Origin: Occultella gossypii
GTDB lineage: Bacteria; Actinomycetota; Actinomycetes; Actinomycetales; Beutenbergiaceae
NCBI RefSeq assembly: GCF_019947135.1
Contig: NZ_JAGSHT010000002.1
Location: 415,672 to 479,671 of the forward strand
Reading direction: 5' to 3'
Length of the DNA: 64,000 nucleotides
Shown: positions 50,731-59,706 of the stretch, piece by piece
Layout of the letters: each line of letters opens with the position of its first letter
Position numbering within the stretch: position 1 is the stretch's first letter
Position numbers and translations under genes: made by a program
The notes under the pieces: model-generated
Seen by the model: the letters and a program-made list of their open reading frames with translations, nothing else
Database searches by the model: none
Told to the model about the DNA's origin: nothing

Positions 50731-52083
50731 CTACTCCAACATCGCCCGGATCCGGGCGAGCCGCTCGGTGAGGCCGCGCTCGTAGCCGCGGTCGGTCGGG
50801 CTGTAGTAATGCGTGCCCTGCAGGTCGTCGGGCAGGTACTGCTGGCGGGCCACTCCGTGCGGCTCGTCGTGGGAGTAGACGTAGCCCTGCCCGTGGCCGA
50901 GACGCTTCGCGCCGGCGTAGTGCGCGTCTCGCAGGTGCACCGGGACCAGCGGCACCTTGCCTGCCTGGACGTCGGCGAGGGCGGCGTTGATCGCGTTGTA
51001 GGAGGCGTTCGACTTCGGTGCGGTGGCGACGTGCACCACGGCCTGCCCGAGGATGATCCGGGCCTCCGGCATCCCGATCATCGCCACGGCCTGCGCGGCG
51101 GCCATCGCGGTCTGCAGCGCTGCCGGGTCCGCCATCCCCACGTCCTCGGATGCCGCGATCACGATCCGTCGGGCGATGAAGCGGGGGTCCTCCCCCGCCT
51201 GGATCATCCGGGCCAGGTAATGCAGCGCGGCGTCCACGTCGCTGCCCCGCATCGACTTGATGAACGCGCTGATCACGTCGTAGTGCTGGTCGCCGTCGCG
51301 GTCGTAGCGCACTGCGGCGACGTCGATCGCGCGCTCCACGGCCTCCAGGCCGATGACGGCGCCGCCGCTCCCGGCGCCGGACTGTGCCGTGCCGGCCGCG
51401 GCCTCCAGGATGGTCAGGGACTTGCGGGCATCACCCCCGGCCAGGCGAAGGAGGTACGCGCGGGCCTCGTCGTCGAGGGTGACCAGCCCGGCCAGACCCC
51501 GCTCGTCGATCAGCGCGCGGGTCAGCAGCGCATCCAGGTCCTCGGTCTCCAAGGGTCGCAGGGTGAGCATGATCGACCGGGACAGCAGCGGTGAGATCAC
51601 CGAGAAGCTCGGGTTCTCGGTGGTCGCGGCCATCAGGGTGACCCAGCGGTTCTCGACCGCGGGCAGCAGGGCGTCCTGTTGTGTCTTGGAGAACCGGTGC
51701 ACCTCGTCGATGAACAGCACCGTCTCGCCGCCGGACCCGGCCAGGCGGCGTCGAGCGTCCTCGATCACGGCCCGCACGTCCTTGACCCCGGCGGTGACCG
51801 CGGACAGCTCCACGAACCGCCGGCCCGAGACGTGCGCGACCAGGTAGGCGAGCGTGGTCTTCCCGGTGCCGGGCGGCCCCCACAGGATCACCGACGACGG
51901 CGGCAACGCCCCCGGTACGGGCGGGTCGATGAGCCGGCGCAGCGGCGACCCCGGCTCGAGCAGGTGGTCCTGGCCGAGCACCTCGGCGGGGACCGAGGGC
52001 CGCATCCGGACGGCGAGCGGGGCACCCTCGCGGGTCCGCGGCACACCGACATCGTCGGTGCCGGCAGCTTCGAACAGATCCAC
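50731..52083 (-). CDS. rarA: Replication-associated recombination protein A
   Basis: AAA+ ATPase (RarA/MgsA/WRNIP1) acting at stalled forks. 450 residues with Walker [17 protein letters not shown], Walker [10 protein letters not shown], sensor 1 ATTENPSF and the C-terminal tetramerisation domain. The GTG start has TAGGCT exactly 6 bases upstream (52090-52095) and no ribosome site, so it is probably leaderless. Confidence 0.96.
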   Translation of the reverse strand: MDLFEAAGTDDVGVPRTREGAPLAVRMRPSVPAEVLGQDHLLEPGSPLRRLIDPPVPGALPPSSVILWGPPGTGKTTLAYLVAHVSGRRFVELSAVTAGVKDVRAVIEDARRRLAGSGGETVLFIDEVHRFSKTQQDALLPAVENRWVTLMAATTENPSFSVISPLLSRSIMLTLRPLETEDLDALLTRALIDERGLAGLVTLDDEARAYLLRLAGGDARKSLTILEAAAGTAQSGAGSGGAVIGLEAVERAIDVAAVRYDRDGDQHYDVISAFIKSMRGSDVDAALHYLARMIQAGEDPRFIARRIVIAASEDVGMADPAALQTAMAAAQAVAMIGMPEARIILGQAVVHVATAPKSNASYNAINAALADVQAGKVPLVPVHLRDAHYAGAKRLGHGQGYVYSHDEPHGVARQQYLPDDLQGTHYYSPTDRGYERGLTERLARIRAMLE

Positions 52084-52169
52084 GCCAGCAGCCTACGCGG
52101 CCCGTACGACGCCGTCGGCCGTCGGCTCGGGGCAGCGGTCGTGACTGGGGGTGCCGGCGGGCTGTCATC

Positions 52170-54446
52170 ATGTGTCCCGTGTTCGATCGCCTTGGACGTG
52201 ACATCGCCCACCGCCCCCGCCTGACCGTGTTCATCTGGATCCTGCTGGTCGGTGGGTGCCTCACGCTCGCCCTGACCGGGGTCGGGGGGCAGGGCCTGTT
52301 CGACCGGCTGCACTCCGGCGAGCCTCGCGTTCCCGGCTCCCAGAGCCAGATCGGCTCCGACATCGTCGCCGACAACGACGAGACCGGCGAGACCATCTCG
52401 CTGGTTGTCCGGGGCGTGGATCTGGCCGATGCCGAGGCGGTGAGCGCCGCCGGCCGCGCCGCGGCCACCCTGCACACCACCCTGCTGGCGATCGACGGCG
52501 TGGAGTCCGTGGTGGACCCGTTCGTGTTCCCCGGCGGGCCGGCGGCCGAGGAGGCCGCCGCCTTCGTCTCGACGGCGCAGGACGGCTTCTTCGTCTCGGT
52601 CACTCTCGAACCGGACGCACCCGACGCCGCCCACGACGAGGTCGTGACCGAGCTCGAGGAGTTCCCCGCGACGGCCTCCGACGGGGCCACCGGGCTGGTC
52701 TCCAGTTCCCCGATCATCACCGACGAGATCATCGGTCAACTGCAGACGGACCTCGCCCGTGGCGAGGCCGTGGCGCTGCCGATCTCGCTGCTGATCATGA
52801 TCGTGGTGTTCGGCGGCTTCCTGACGGCGGGGATGCCGTTGGCCGGTGCGCTCGCCTCGATCGCCGGTGGTCTGGGCGCCCTGTACGGCTTCTCCTACGT
52901 GCTGGACCTCGACTCGGTCGTGGTGAACGTCGTGACCGTCCTCGGGCTCGGCCTGTCCATCGACTACGGGCTGCTGATCGTGTCCCGGTTCCGGGAGGAG
53001 ATCCATGCCGCGGCCGCCGCCGAGGCCGAGCTCGGCTCCGGCGAACGGCGCCAGCGGGGCAGCAGGGGCCGGCGCGGCGTGGATCCGGTCCTGGTCCGTG
53101 CCCTCCGGCGCACCATGACGACGGCGGGGCGTACCGTCACGTTCTCGGCCGTCACCGTGGCCGTCTCGATCGCCGGGTTGTTGCTGCTACGGCCCGACAT
53201 CCTGAAGTCGCTCGGCGCGGCGGGGGTGTCCGTCGTCATCATCGCGGTGGCCTCGGCGCTCACCCTGGTGCCGGCGCTGCTGGTGCTCGTCGGGCGACGG
53301 ATGCTGCGGCCCTCGGTGCTCACCAGGGTGCCCGTGCTCCGGTCCCTGATCGGCAAACTCGGCGATGTCGCGCCCGAGCACGGCTTCTTCTCCAGGCTGG
53401 CCGGCGCCGTCCAGAAGCGACCGTGGGTCGTCCTGCTGCTGACCACGGTCGTGCTGGGTCTGCTCGCCTCCCCCGTCCTCGGACTCCAGCTGCGGAACTC
53501 CACGACCGAGATGCTGCCCCGGGAGTCCGACCAGCGCGACTTCATCGACGTCGTGCAGGCGGACTACCCGCTCCTGGCGACGCCCGCGATCCAGGTGCTC
53601 GTCGAGGCCGACCCGGCGCAGGCCCAGGCGTTCGCCGACGAGATCGCTACGCTGCCGGACGTCGAGGGCGTGAACCCGCCCACCGCCGTCGGGACGGAGT
53701 ACCAGCTGATCGGGGTGCGCCCGGACACCGACGAGGCCGGTGGTGAGGTGGCCACGGGGGTGGTGGAGGAGATCCGCGCCCTCCAGACCGGGGACGGTGC
53801 CCCGGAGCAGATCTGGGTGCTGGGCCAGGCGGCCAACCAGATCGACTTCACCGACGCACTCATCGAAGGGCTGCCGTGGGCGGTGGGCATCGTGGTCCTC
53901 GCGACGTTCATCCTGTTGTTCCTGATGACGGGCTCGCTCCTGGTACCGCTCAAGGCGCTGCTCATCAACATCCTGTCCCTCGGTGCCTCCCTCGGGATCA
54001 CCACCTGGATCTTCCAGGAGGGGCACCTCTCCGGGCCGCTCGGGTTCACCTCCACCGGTGGCCTGGAGTCCTACGTGGTCGCCATCGTGATCGCGTTCGG
54101 GTTCGGCCTGGCGATGGACTACGAGGTGTTCCTGCTCGCCCGGATCAAGGAGTTCTACGACGCCACCGGCGACAACGACCTCGCGGTCCGGAAGGGCCTG
54201 CAGCAGTCCGGGCGGATCATCACGTCCGCGGCCCTGGTGATCGTGGTCGTGTTCGCCGGCTTCGCGACCGGGGAGCTGATCGCCATCAAGCAGGCCGGCG
54301 TCGCGCTCGCCCTGACCGTGCTCGTGGACGCGACGCTCGTGCGGATGCTGCTCGTGCCCGCCACGATGACGCTGCTCGGGCACTGGAACTGGTGGGCGCC
54401 GAAGCCGTTGCGCCGCCTGCACAAGCGGTTCGCGATCCAGCACTGA
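52170..54446 (+). CDS. MMPL/RND-family membrane transporter
   Basis: 758-residue exporter of the MMPL family, used for lipids or drugs in actinobacteria. Twelve predicted helices in two halves, each preceded by an extracytoplasmic domain. Visible are the first helix LTVFIWILLVGGCLTLAL, VLGLGLSIDYGLLIVSRFREE and, in the second half, IAFGFGLAMDYEVFLLARIKE, where the conserved Asp-Tyr pairs carry protons. The ATG at 52170 or GTG at 52179 may start it. The cargo cannot be told from the neighbours. Confidence 0.92.
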   Translation: MCPVFDRLGRDIAHRPRLTVFIWILLVGGCLTLALTGVGGQGLFDRLHSGEPRVPGSQSQIGSDIVADNDETGETISLVVRGVDLADAEAVSAAGRAAATLHTTLLAIDGVESVVDPFVFPGGPAAEEAAAFVSTAQDGFFVSVTLEPDAPDAAHDEVVTELEEFPATASDGATGLVSSSPIITDEIIGQLQTDLARGEAVALPISLLIMIVVFGGFLTAGMPLAGALASIAGGLGALYGFSYVLDLDSVVVNVVTVLGLGLSIDYGLLIVSRFREEIHAAAAAEAELGSGERRQRGSRGRRGVDPVLVRALRRTMTTAGRTVTFSAVTVAVSIAGLLLLRPDILKSLGAAGVSVVIIAVASALTLVPALLVLVGRRMLRPSVLTRVPVLRSLIGKLGDVAPEHGFFSRLAGAVQKRPWVVLLLTTVVLGLLASPVLGLQLRNSTTEMLPRESDQRDFIDVVQADYPLLATPAIQVLVEADPAQAQAFADEIATLPDVEGVNPPTAVGTEYQLIGVRPDTDEAGGEVATGVVEEIRALQTGDGAPEQIWVLGQAANQIDFTDALIEGLPWAVGIVVLATFILLFLMTGSLLVPLKALLINILSLGASLGITTWIFQEGHLSGPLGFTSTGGLESYVVAIVIAFGFGLAMDYEVFLLARIKEFYDATGDNDLAVRKGLQQSGRIITSAALVIVVVFAGFATGELIAIKQAGVALALTVLVDATLVRMLLVPATMTLLGHWNWWAPKPLRRLHKRFAIQH

Positions 54447-54553
54447 GGCACACACTCGTTCAGCAGTTGGAATTTGGCTGCAGGACGGTCTGACGGACCG
54501 AGGCGAGCCCTGGTACGCGTGTAACACCGATCGTCATGACCCGGAGGCGCCCG
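54447..54553. other. Short spacer between the MMPL and vapC genes
   Basis: Contains one small hairpin, CGGTC-TGACG-GACCG at about 54485-54500, possibly a transcription end for the two converging genes. Nothing else recognised. Confidence 0.35.
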
Positions 54554-54940
54554 CTACGACGAAGCAGCGGGCACGACGTCGGTATGGCTGAAGTCGTTCC
54601 CCTTGAACAGGAGTTGCCGGCCCGACACGATCGCGAGGGCGTAGGCGAAGCAGTCGCCGTAATTCAGCTTCGCGGGCGACCCGGATCCTCTGCCGTACTG
54701 CAGATGCGCTCTGCGCGCCAGGGACGACTGTGCCTTGTCCACGGGCTCGATCGAGGCTCCCGCGGTGTCGATGAAGTCGTCGAGCAGCGTCTGGCGCTTC
54801 GCACCGAGCACGATCGACGCCTCCAGCACGGTGGCGGCCGAGATGCGGACGGCGGGCTCGGCCTCGATGAGCGCGGCGAACTCCGCCGCCTCGGGCTCTC
54901 CTTGAAGGATCGCCACGATCGCCGAGGTGTCGAGGATCAT
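54554..54940 (-). CDS. vapC: PIN-domain toxin VapC
   Basis: RNase toxin of a type II toxin-antitoxin system. 128 residues with the acidic active site: Asp4 (MILDTSAI), Glu40 (TVLEAS), Asp96 (NYGDCFAYA) and Asp117 (GNDFSHT). The order and spacing match VapC of the mycobacterial Rv0624 type. The ATG overlaps the vapB stop by 4 bases. Confidence 0.94.
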   Translation of the reverse strand: MILDTSAIVAILQGEPEAAEFAALIEAEPAVRISAATVLEASIVLGAKRQTLLDDFIDTAGASIEPVDKAQSSLARRAHLQYGRGSGSPAKLNYGDCFAYALAIVSGRQLLFKGNDFSHTDVVPAASS

Positions 54941-55179
54941 CGCGGCAGGCCGTCGCCGTCGTACAGGTCCGCATCCGTCAGAAGCGGCTCGCCGATCTGC
55001 CGGCTGGCAGTCCCCAGCGCGAGGAGCCGGTCCGCGATCCCCTCCCGAGCCGCCTCGTCGCGAGCCAGCGTCTCCGCCAGCGCCTCGCGTACCGCGCCCG
55101 TCAGAGTGGTCTGCCGCCGCGCTGCGAGGGCGCGAGCGAGCCGGTTCACCTCCGGGTCTTTGATGTTCATCGTTGCCAC
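54937..55179 (-). CDS. vapB: Antitoxin VapB
   Basis: 80-residue antitoxin of the PSK_trans_fac/Rv0623-like family. The N-terminus forms the DNA-binding ribbon (MATMNIKDPEVNRLARALAAR) and the C-terminus binds the toxin (LTDADLYDGDGLPR). The GTG at 55179 is preferred to the ATG at 55170 because TAGAAT lies 6 bases upstream, so the mRNA is leaderless. An operator palindrome overlaps this promoter. Confidence 0.92.
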   Translation of the reverse strand: MATMNIKDPEVNRLARALAARRQTTLTGAVREALAETLARDEAAREGIADRLLALGTASRQIGEPLLTDADLYDGDGLPR

Positions 55180-55185
55180 CCCTCG

Positions 55186-55206
55186 ATTCTACCTCGTGGG
55201 GTAGAA
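55186..55206 (-). promoter_or_regulatory. vapBC promoter and operator
   Basis: TAGAAT (-10, 55191-55186) 6 bases before the vapB GTG. Overlapping it is a perfect inverted repeat TTCTACC-N6-GGTAGAA (55187-55206), the expected site for VapBC autorepression. Confidence 0.7.
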
Positions 55207-55266
55207 CGGGGAGGGAGGCGTCGCGTACCAGGGCGCCGGCACCCCGGGTCAGCGGTCGCATCCAGT

Positions 55267-56055
55267 TCACGCGCGGCGGTGCGTCTCGACCTCCTGCCCG
55301 ACGGCGAAGCCGAGCCGCGTATAGAGGCGCCGGGCAGGCGCGTTGTCGGCGTACATGCCCAGGCTCACCTGCCCGGTGCTCGAAATCCCGCCGCGGGTCA
55401 TCGCCGCGGTGACGGCCGCACCGAGGCCGCGGCCCCGCCACGCGGGCACGGTCGCGATGGAACCGAGGTGCACGGAGACCGGCCGCTGCGTCGTTCCGCC
55501 GATCGCCCGCAGACTCCCCTGCCCGTCGCGCCAGCCGAACCAGCGCGCCCCCTCCCGGTCCAGCGTCAGGTGGGTGGTCGGGTTCGCCGCCGCCTGTACG
55601 GCGAGGATCTCCTCGGCGTCGGCAACCGGATCCAGCAGGCGGACCGCGTCCTCACCCGGCGTCGCCGGAGGTGGCGCCTCGGTCCAGAGCCAGTCCCAGT
55701 GGGAGACCGTCGGCAACCCGAGCACGCCGGCGACGGTCGTGTCGAGTAGGTCCCAGGTGCCGCGCGTCAGGCTCGCCACAGCCACCTGCCCGAGGTGACC
55801 GGACTCGGCAACGGAAGGGCCGCCGTCGGGCGTGATGACGGCCGCCAGGACCGCCGCCAGGGCCGCAGGCTCCCCCACCCCGATCAGGGCCGCGGTGTCC
55901 GGGCGGGGCCGCGCGAGGAACAGCAGCGCGCGCTCGTCACCCCACGCGAGGGGGTCGGCCCACCGGTCGAAATCGTCGACAATGAACCGGTCGGCCGGCC
56001 ATGGCGCGGGCAGGTCGGTGACGCTCCGGGGGCGCAGGGCCTCCGGCGGCGTCAC
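55267..56055 (-). CDS. GNAT-family N-acetyltransferase
   Basis: 262 residues. The C-terminal half is the acetyltransferase domain, with the acetyl-CoA-binding pattern [22 protein letters not shown] and [20 protein letters not shown]. The N-terminal 120 residues are of unknown fold ([28 protein letters not shown]). Substrate unknown. Its ATG overlaps the aspS stop by 4 bases (56052-56055), so it is translated with aspS. Confidence 0.88.
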   Translation of the reverse strand: MTPPEALRPRSVTDLPAPWPADRFIVDDFDRWADPLAWGDERALLFLARPRPDTAALIGVGEPAALAAVLAAVITPDGGPSVAESGHLGQVAVASLTRGTWDLLDTTVAGVLGLPTVSHWDWLWTEAPPPATPGEDAVRLLDPVADAEEILAVQAAANPTTHLTLDREGARWFGWRDGQGSLRAIGGTTQRPVSVHLGSIATVPAWRGRGLGAAVTAAMTRGGISSTGQVSLGMYADNAPARRLYTRLGFAVGQEVETHRRA

Positions 56056-57884
56056 CTCGCGTCGGTCGCGGCGCCGTCAGCCCCCTGGGCGTCGGCGGTG
56101 GCCGCCGGCTTGGGTGCCTTGAGCGGCGCGTCCACGCCGGCCTCCTTGCGCTGCTGCGCGGTGATCGGCGCCGGGGCCTGGGTGAGCGGGTCGAAGCCGC
56201 CGCCGGACTTCGGGAACGCGATCACCTCGCGGATCGAGTCCGAGCCGGTGAGGAGGGTGACGATCCGATCCCAGCCGAACGCGATCCCGCCATGCGGCGG
56301 GGCGCCATAGGCGAACGCGTCGAGCAGGAAACCGAACTTCGTCTGCGCGGACTCCTCATCCAGACCCATCAGCTCGAAGACGCGCTCCTGCACCTCACGC
56401 TGGTGGATACGGATCGACCCGCCACCGATCTCGTTGCCGTTGCAGACGATGTCGTAGGCGTAGCTGAGCGCGCTGGCCGGGTCGGTGTCGAAGGTGTCCA
56501 GGAATTCCGGCTTCGGGGATGTGAACGCGTGGTGCACGGCGGTCCACTTCCCGGCGCCGACGGCCACGTCACCGGCGGCCACCGCGGCCTCGGACGACTC
56601 GAACATCGGCGCGTCGACGACCCAGACGAACTTCCAGTCGGCTTCGTCGATGAGGTCGGTGCGGCGGGCGATCTCCAGCCGCGCGGCGCCGAGCAGTGCG
56701 CGTGCGTCGGCCACGGCGCCGGCGGCGAAGAACACCGCATCGCCGGGGTTCGCGCCGACCGCGTCCATCAGGCCGTCGCGCTCGGCGTCCGTGAGGTTCT
56801 TGGCCACCGGCCCGCCCAGCTCGGCGTTCTCGGAGAACGTGACGTACGCGAGGCCCTTGGCCCCACGCTGCTTGGCCCACTCCTGCCACGCGTCGAACTG
56901 CCGGCGCGGCTGGGAGGCGCCGCCGGGCATCACCACGGCGCCCACGTACGGTGCCTGGAACACCCGGAACGGTGTGGCCGCGAAGTAGTCCGTGAGCTCG
57001 GTCAGCTCGAGCCCGAACCGCAGGTCCGGCTTGTCCGACCCGAACCGGCGCATCGCCTCCGCGTAGGTCATCCGCGGGATCGGCGTCGGGATCGTGTAGC
57101 CGATGAGCTCCCACAGCGCGACCAGGACCCGCTCGGCGACGGCGATCACGTCGTCCTGGTCGACGAAGCTCATCTCGACGTCGAGCTGGGTGAACTCGGG
57201 CTGGCGGTCGGCGCGGAAGTCCTCGTCGCGGTAGCAGCGGGCGATCTGGTAGTACCGCTCCATCCCGGCCACCATGAGCAGCTGCTTGAACAACTGCGGC
57301 GACTGCGGCAGCGCGTACCAGGACCCGGGCGACAGCCGCGCGGGCACCAGGAAGTCGCGGGCACCCTCCGGGGTCGACCGGGTCAGCGTGGGGGTCTCGA
57401 TCTCCACGAACTCCTCGGCGTCCAGGACGCGCCGGGCAGCGGCGTTGACCTTGGCGCGGAGCCGGATCGCGTGCGCGGGCGCGGGCCGGCGCAGGTCGAG
57501 GTAGCGGTACTTGAGCCGGGTCTCCTCGCCGACGGTGACCTGCTCATCGAGCGCGGTGGACACCTGGAACGGCAGTGCCGCGGCGGTGTTCAGCACCTCC
57601 ACCTCGGTGGCGATGACCTCGACCTCGCCGGTGGCGAGGTTCGGGTTCGCGTTGCCCTCCGGGCGCTGCGAGACCTCGCCGGTGACCGCGAGCACGAACT
57701 CCGAACGCAGCGGGTGGGCAACGGACTCGTCTCGGATGACCACCTGCACGATGCCGGACGCATCCCGTAGGTCGATGAACGCCACCCCACCGTGATCACG
57801 ACGGCGATCCACCCACCCGGTCAGGGTGACGGTGGAACCGATGTCACCGGCGCGCAGGGAGCCGGCCTTGTGGGTGCGAAGCAC
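56052..57884 (-). CDS. aspS: Aspartyl-tRNA synthetase
   Basis: Class IIb synthetase, 610 residues. N-terminal OB-fold anticodon domain ([23 protein letters not shown]), catalytic motifs 1 ([22 protein letters not shown]), 2 ([25 protein letters not shown]) and 3 ([15 protein letters not shown]). A GGAAGGA site precedes the GTG start; TAGGAT at 57936-57941 is a likely -10 box. Confidence 0.97.
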   Translation of the reverse strand: MLRTHKAGSLRAGDIGSTVTLTGWVDRRRDHGGVAFIDLRDASGIVQVVIRDESVAHPLRSEFVLAVTGEVSQRPEGNANPNLATGEVEVIATEVEVLNTAAALPFQVSTALDEQVTVGEETRLKYRYLDLRRPAPAHAIRLRAKVNAAARRVLDAEEFVEIETPTLTRSTPEGARDFLVPARLSPGSWYALPQSPQLFKQLLMVAGMERYYQIARCYRDEDFRADRQPEFTQLDVEMSFVDQDDVIAVAERVLVALWELIGYTIPTPIPRMTYAEAMRRFGSDKPDLRFGLELTELTDYFAATPFRVFQAPYVGAVVMPGGASQPRRQFDAWQEWAKQRGAKGLAYVTFSENAELGGPVAKNLTDAERDGLMDAVGANPGDAVFFAAGAVADARALLGAARLEIARRTDLIDEADWKFVWVVDAPMFESSEAAVAAGDVAVGAGKWTAVHHAFTSPKPEFLDTFDTDPASALSYAYDIVCNGNEIGGGSIRIHQREVQERVFELMGLDEESAQTKFGFLLDAFAYGAPPHGGIAFGWDRIVTLLTGSDSIREVIAFPKSGGGFDPLTQAPAPITAQQRKEAGVDAPLKAPKPAATADAQGADGAATDAR

Positions 57885-57960
57885 TGCTGATCCTTCCGAA
57901 CGAGGAACGCCGGTGGGTTGCGCGGCGCCTGCACGATCCTAGTGCGCCCCGTGGCGCGGT

Positions 57961-59706
57961 TCAGCCCCCGGCGGTGCGGATCCCCGCGGCGAACGCGGCC
58001 ACGTCGGAGATCCGGGCCCGGACCGGGTCCAGGACGAGCCTCTCGGCGACGTCGGCGACGGCGCGGTTCAGGTCCGCGCGGGCTTTGCGGGCGCGTCGTC
58101 TCGCGCCCACCCGCGCCACCACCGCCGAGATCAACGAGATGAGCAGCCCGAGTACGACGCCGGCGATGACGAGCACCGTCGGCCATGGCAGCGCCGGCAG
58201 TTCCGGCCACGGCGGGTCGGCCGGCACCGGGCCCAGCTGCGGCAGCCAGGTCACCGGCAGACCGAAGTAGCGCAGGGCCGCGAGGACACCGAGCCAGAGC
58301 ACCCCGGCGGCCAGCATCGCGAACACGAGCCACTGCAGCGCCCCGACCACGCGGAACCAGCGTGGGTCGGAGCGCCCTGCGAGTGGCGTCGAGACGATCG
58401 CCTGGTCGAGAGCGTCCGGCAGGGCCGCGAGTGCGCCGGTGGCGCCGGCCCGCACGTACGAGCGCCAGGGTTCGGCGCTGCCGGCAGCGGTGGCATCGCC
58501 CAGGTCCCGCAGCGCCGTCGCGACCTTGGCGCGCTGGACCGGAGAGGCGGCCGGGATCGATGACGTCGCGACGACGGCTCCCCCCTCACCCCGCTCGGGC
58601 GCGGAGTCCAGGTGCAGCCGGCGCAGCGGGTCCCGTCGGAACCGGCCCAGCCAGCGGGTCACCGGCCAGCCGGTCGCGGCGCGGGCCCGGTGTCGGAACG
58701 AGCCGGCGACGGCGTCCGCCACCTCCTCGACGCCGGCGGACCGGGCCAGGGTGGTCACCAGGCGGCGCCGGTCCGGGGCGCCGAGCTCCGAGCCGGCCTC
58801 GGCCGAGTATGCAGTGCCGAGTTCGGCGGCGACCGTCGCGATGTCCGCGGACAGTCGGGCGTCGGCCGCGCGGCGCTCGGACACGAACCGGGCGATCACC
58901 TCCCGGAGGTCGTCCAGGCCCTCACCGGTGCGCGCGGAGACGGCCAGCGCCTGCACCCCACGCAGTCCGTCGTCGGCGAGCCGGTCGGTGAGGTCCGCCA
59001 GGACCGGTTCCCGGTCGCCCGGGGCGAGCAGGTCCGCCTGGTTCAGGATCGCGACGGTGACCTCGGCGTGCCGAGACATCGGCCGCAGGTACTGCGTGTG
59101 GACGACGGCGTCGGCGTACTTCTGCGGGTCCAGGACCCAGACGAGGACGTCCACCGACTCCGCCAGCCGGGCGGCCCGTAGGTGGTGCTCGGTCTGCACG
59201 GAGTCGATGTCCGGCAGGTCCAGAAGAATCAGGCCGGACAGATCTGTGCCGCCATGATCCGGGGCGACCTCGACCCGCTGGGTGACCTCCAGCCAGTCGA
59301 GCAGCGCGCCAGCCGGGGCCGCCGGTCCCCAGATGACCGCAAGGGGGTGCGACGTGGTGGGCCGCCTGGCGCCGACGGTTGCGACGTCCGTACCGGACAG
59401 CGCGTTGAACACCGACGACTTGCCGCTTCCGGTGGCGCCGGCCAGGGCGACCACGGTGTGCTCGGCGGACAGTTCCCGCCGGCGTCCGACCCGGGTGAGC
59501 ACGCCGTGGGCACGAGCCAGCGGCGCGGCCGGCTCGGGCGGTTCGGTGCGGTGCGGACCGTCGACGCTGTGCCGGCCGTGAGCGGGGTCGGCGAGGGTCT
59601 CGGCGCCCACTCGGTCGAGGACCTCGACGGCGTCGCGCAGGCCGGCGAGCCGGGGGCCCAGGTCGGCGCGTTCGCCGGCGCGGGCCCGCGCCGTCACCCG
59701 TGCCAT
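57961..59706 (-). CDS. Dynamin-like membrane GTPase, second of a pair
   Basis: 581 residues. GTPase motifs: GATGSGKSS (90-98), DLPDIDS (163-169) and NQAD (222-225). Two C-terminal hydrophobic stretches (about 430-460 and 500-525) suggest membrane attachment. Paired adjacent GTPases with membrane segments resemble bacterial dynamin-like pairs, which remodel membranes, but no activity is shown. The start overlaps the partner gene by 13 bases, implying equal expression and probably a hetero-complex. Confidence 0.85.
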   Translation of the reverse strand: MARVTARARAGERADLGPRLAGLRDAVEVLDRVGAETLADPAHGRHSVDGPHRTEPPEPAAPLARAHGVLTRVGRRRELSAEHTVVALAGATGSGKSSVFNALSGTDVATVGARRPTTSHPLAVIWGPAAPAGALLDWLEVTQRVEVAPDHGGTDLSGLILLDLPDIDSVQTEHHLRAARLAESVDVLVWVLDPQKYADAVVHTQYLRPMSRHAEVTVAILNQADLLAPGDREPVLADLTDRLADDGLRGVQALAVSARTGEGLDDLREVIARFVSERRAADARLSADIATVAAELGTAYSAEAGSELGAPDRRRLVTTLARSAGVEEVADAVAGSFRHRARAATGWPVTRWLGRFRRDPLRRLHLDSAPERGEGGAVVATSSIPAASPVQRAKVATALRDLGDATAAGSAEPWRSYVRAGATGALAALPDALDQAIVSTPLAGRSDPRWFRVVGALQWLVFAMLAAGVLWLGVLAALRYFGLPVTWLPQLGPVPADPPWPELPALPWPTVLVIAGVVLGLLISLISAVVARVGARRRARKARADLNRAVADVAERLVLDPVRARISDVAAFAAGIRTAGG

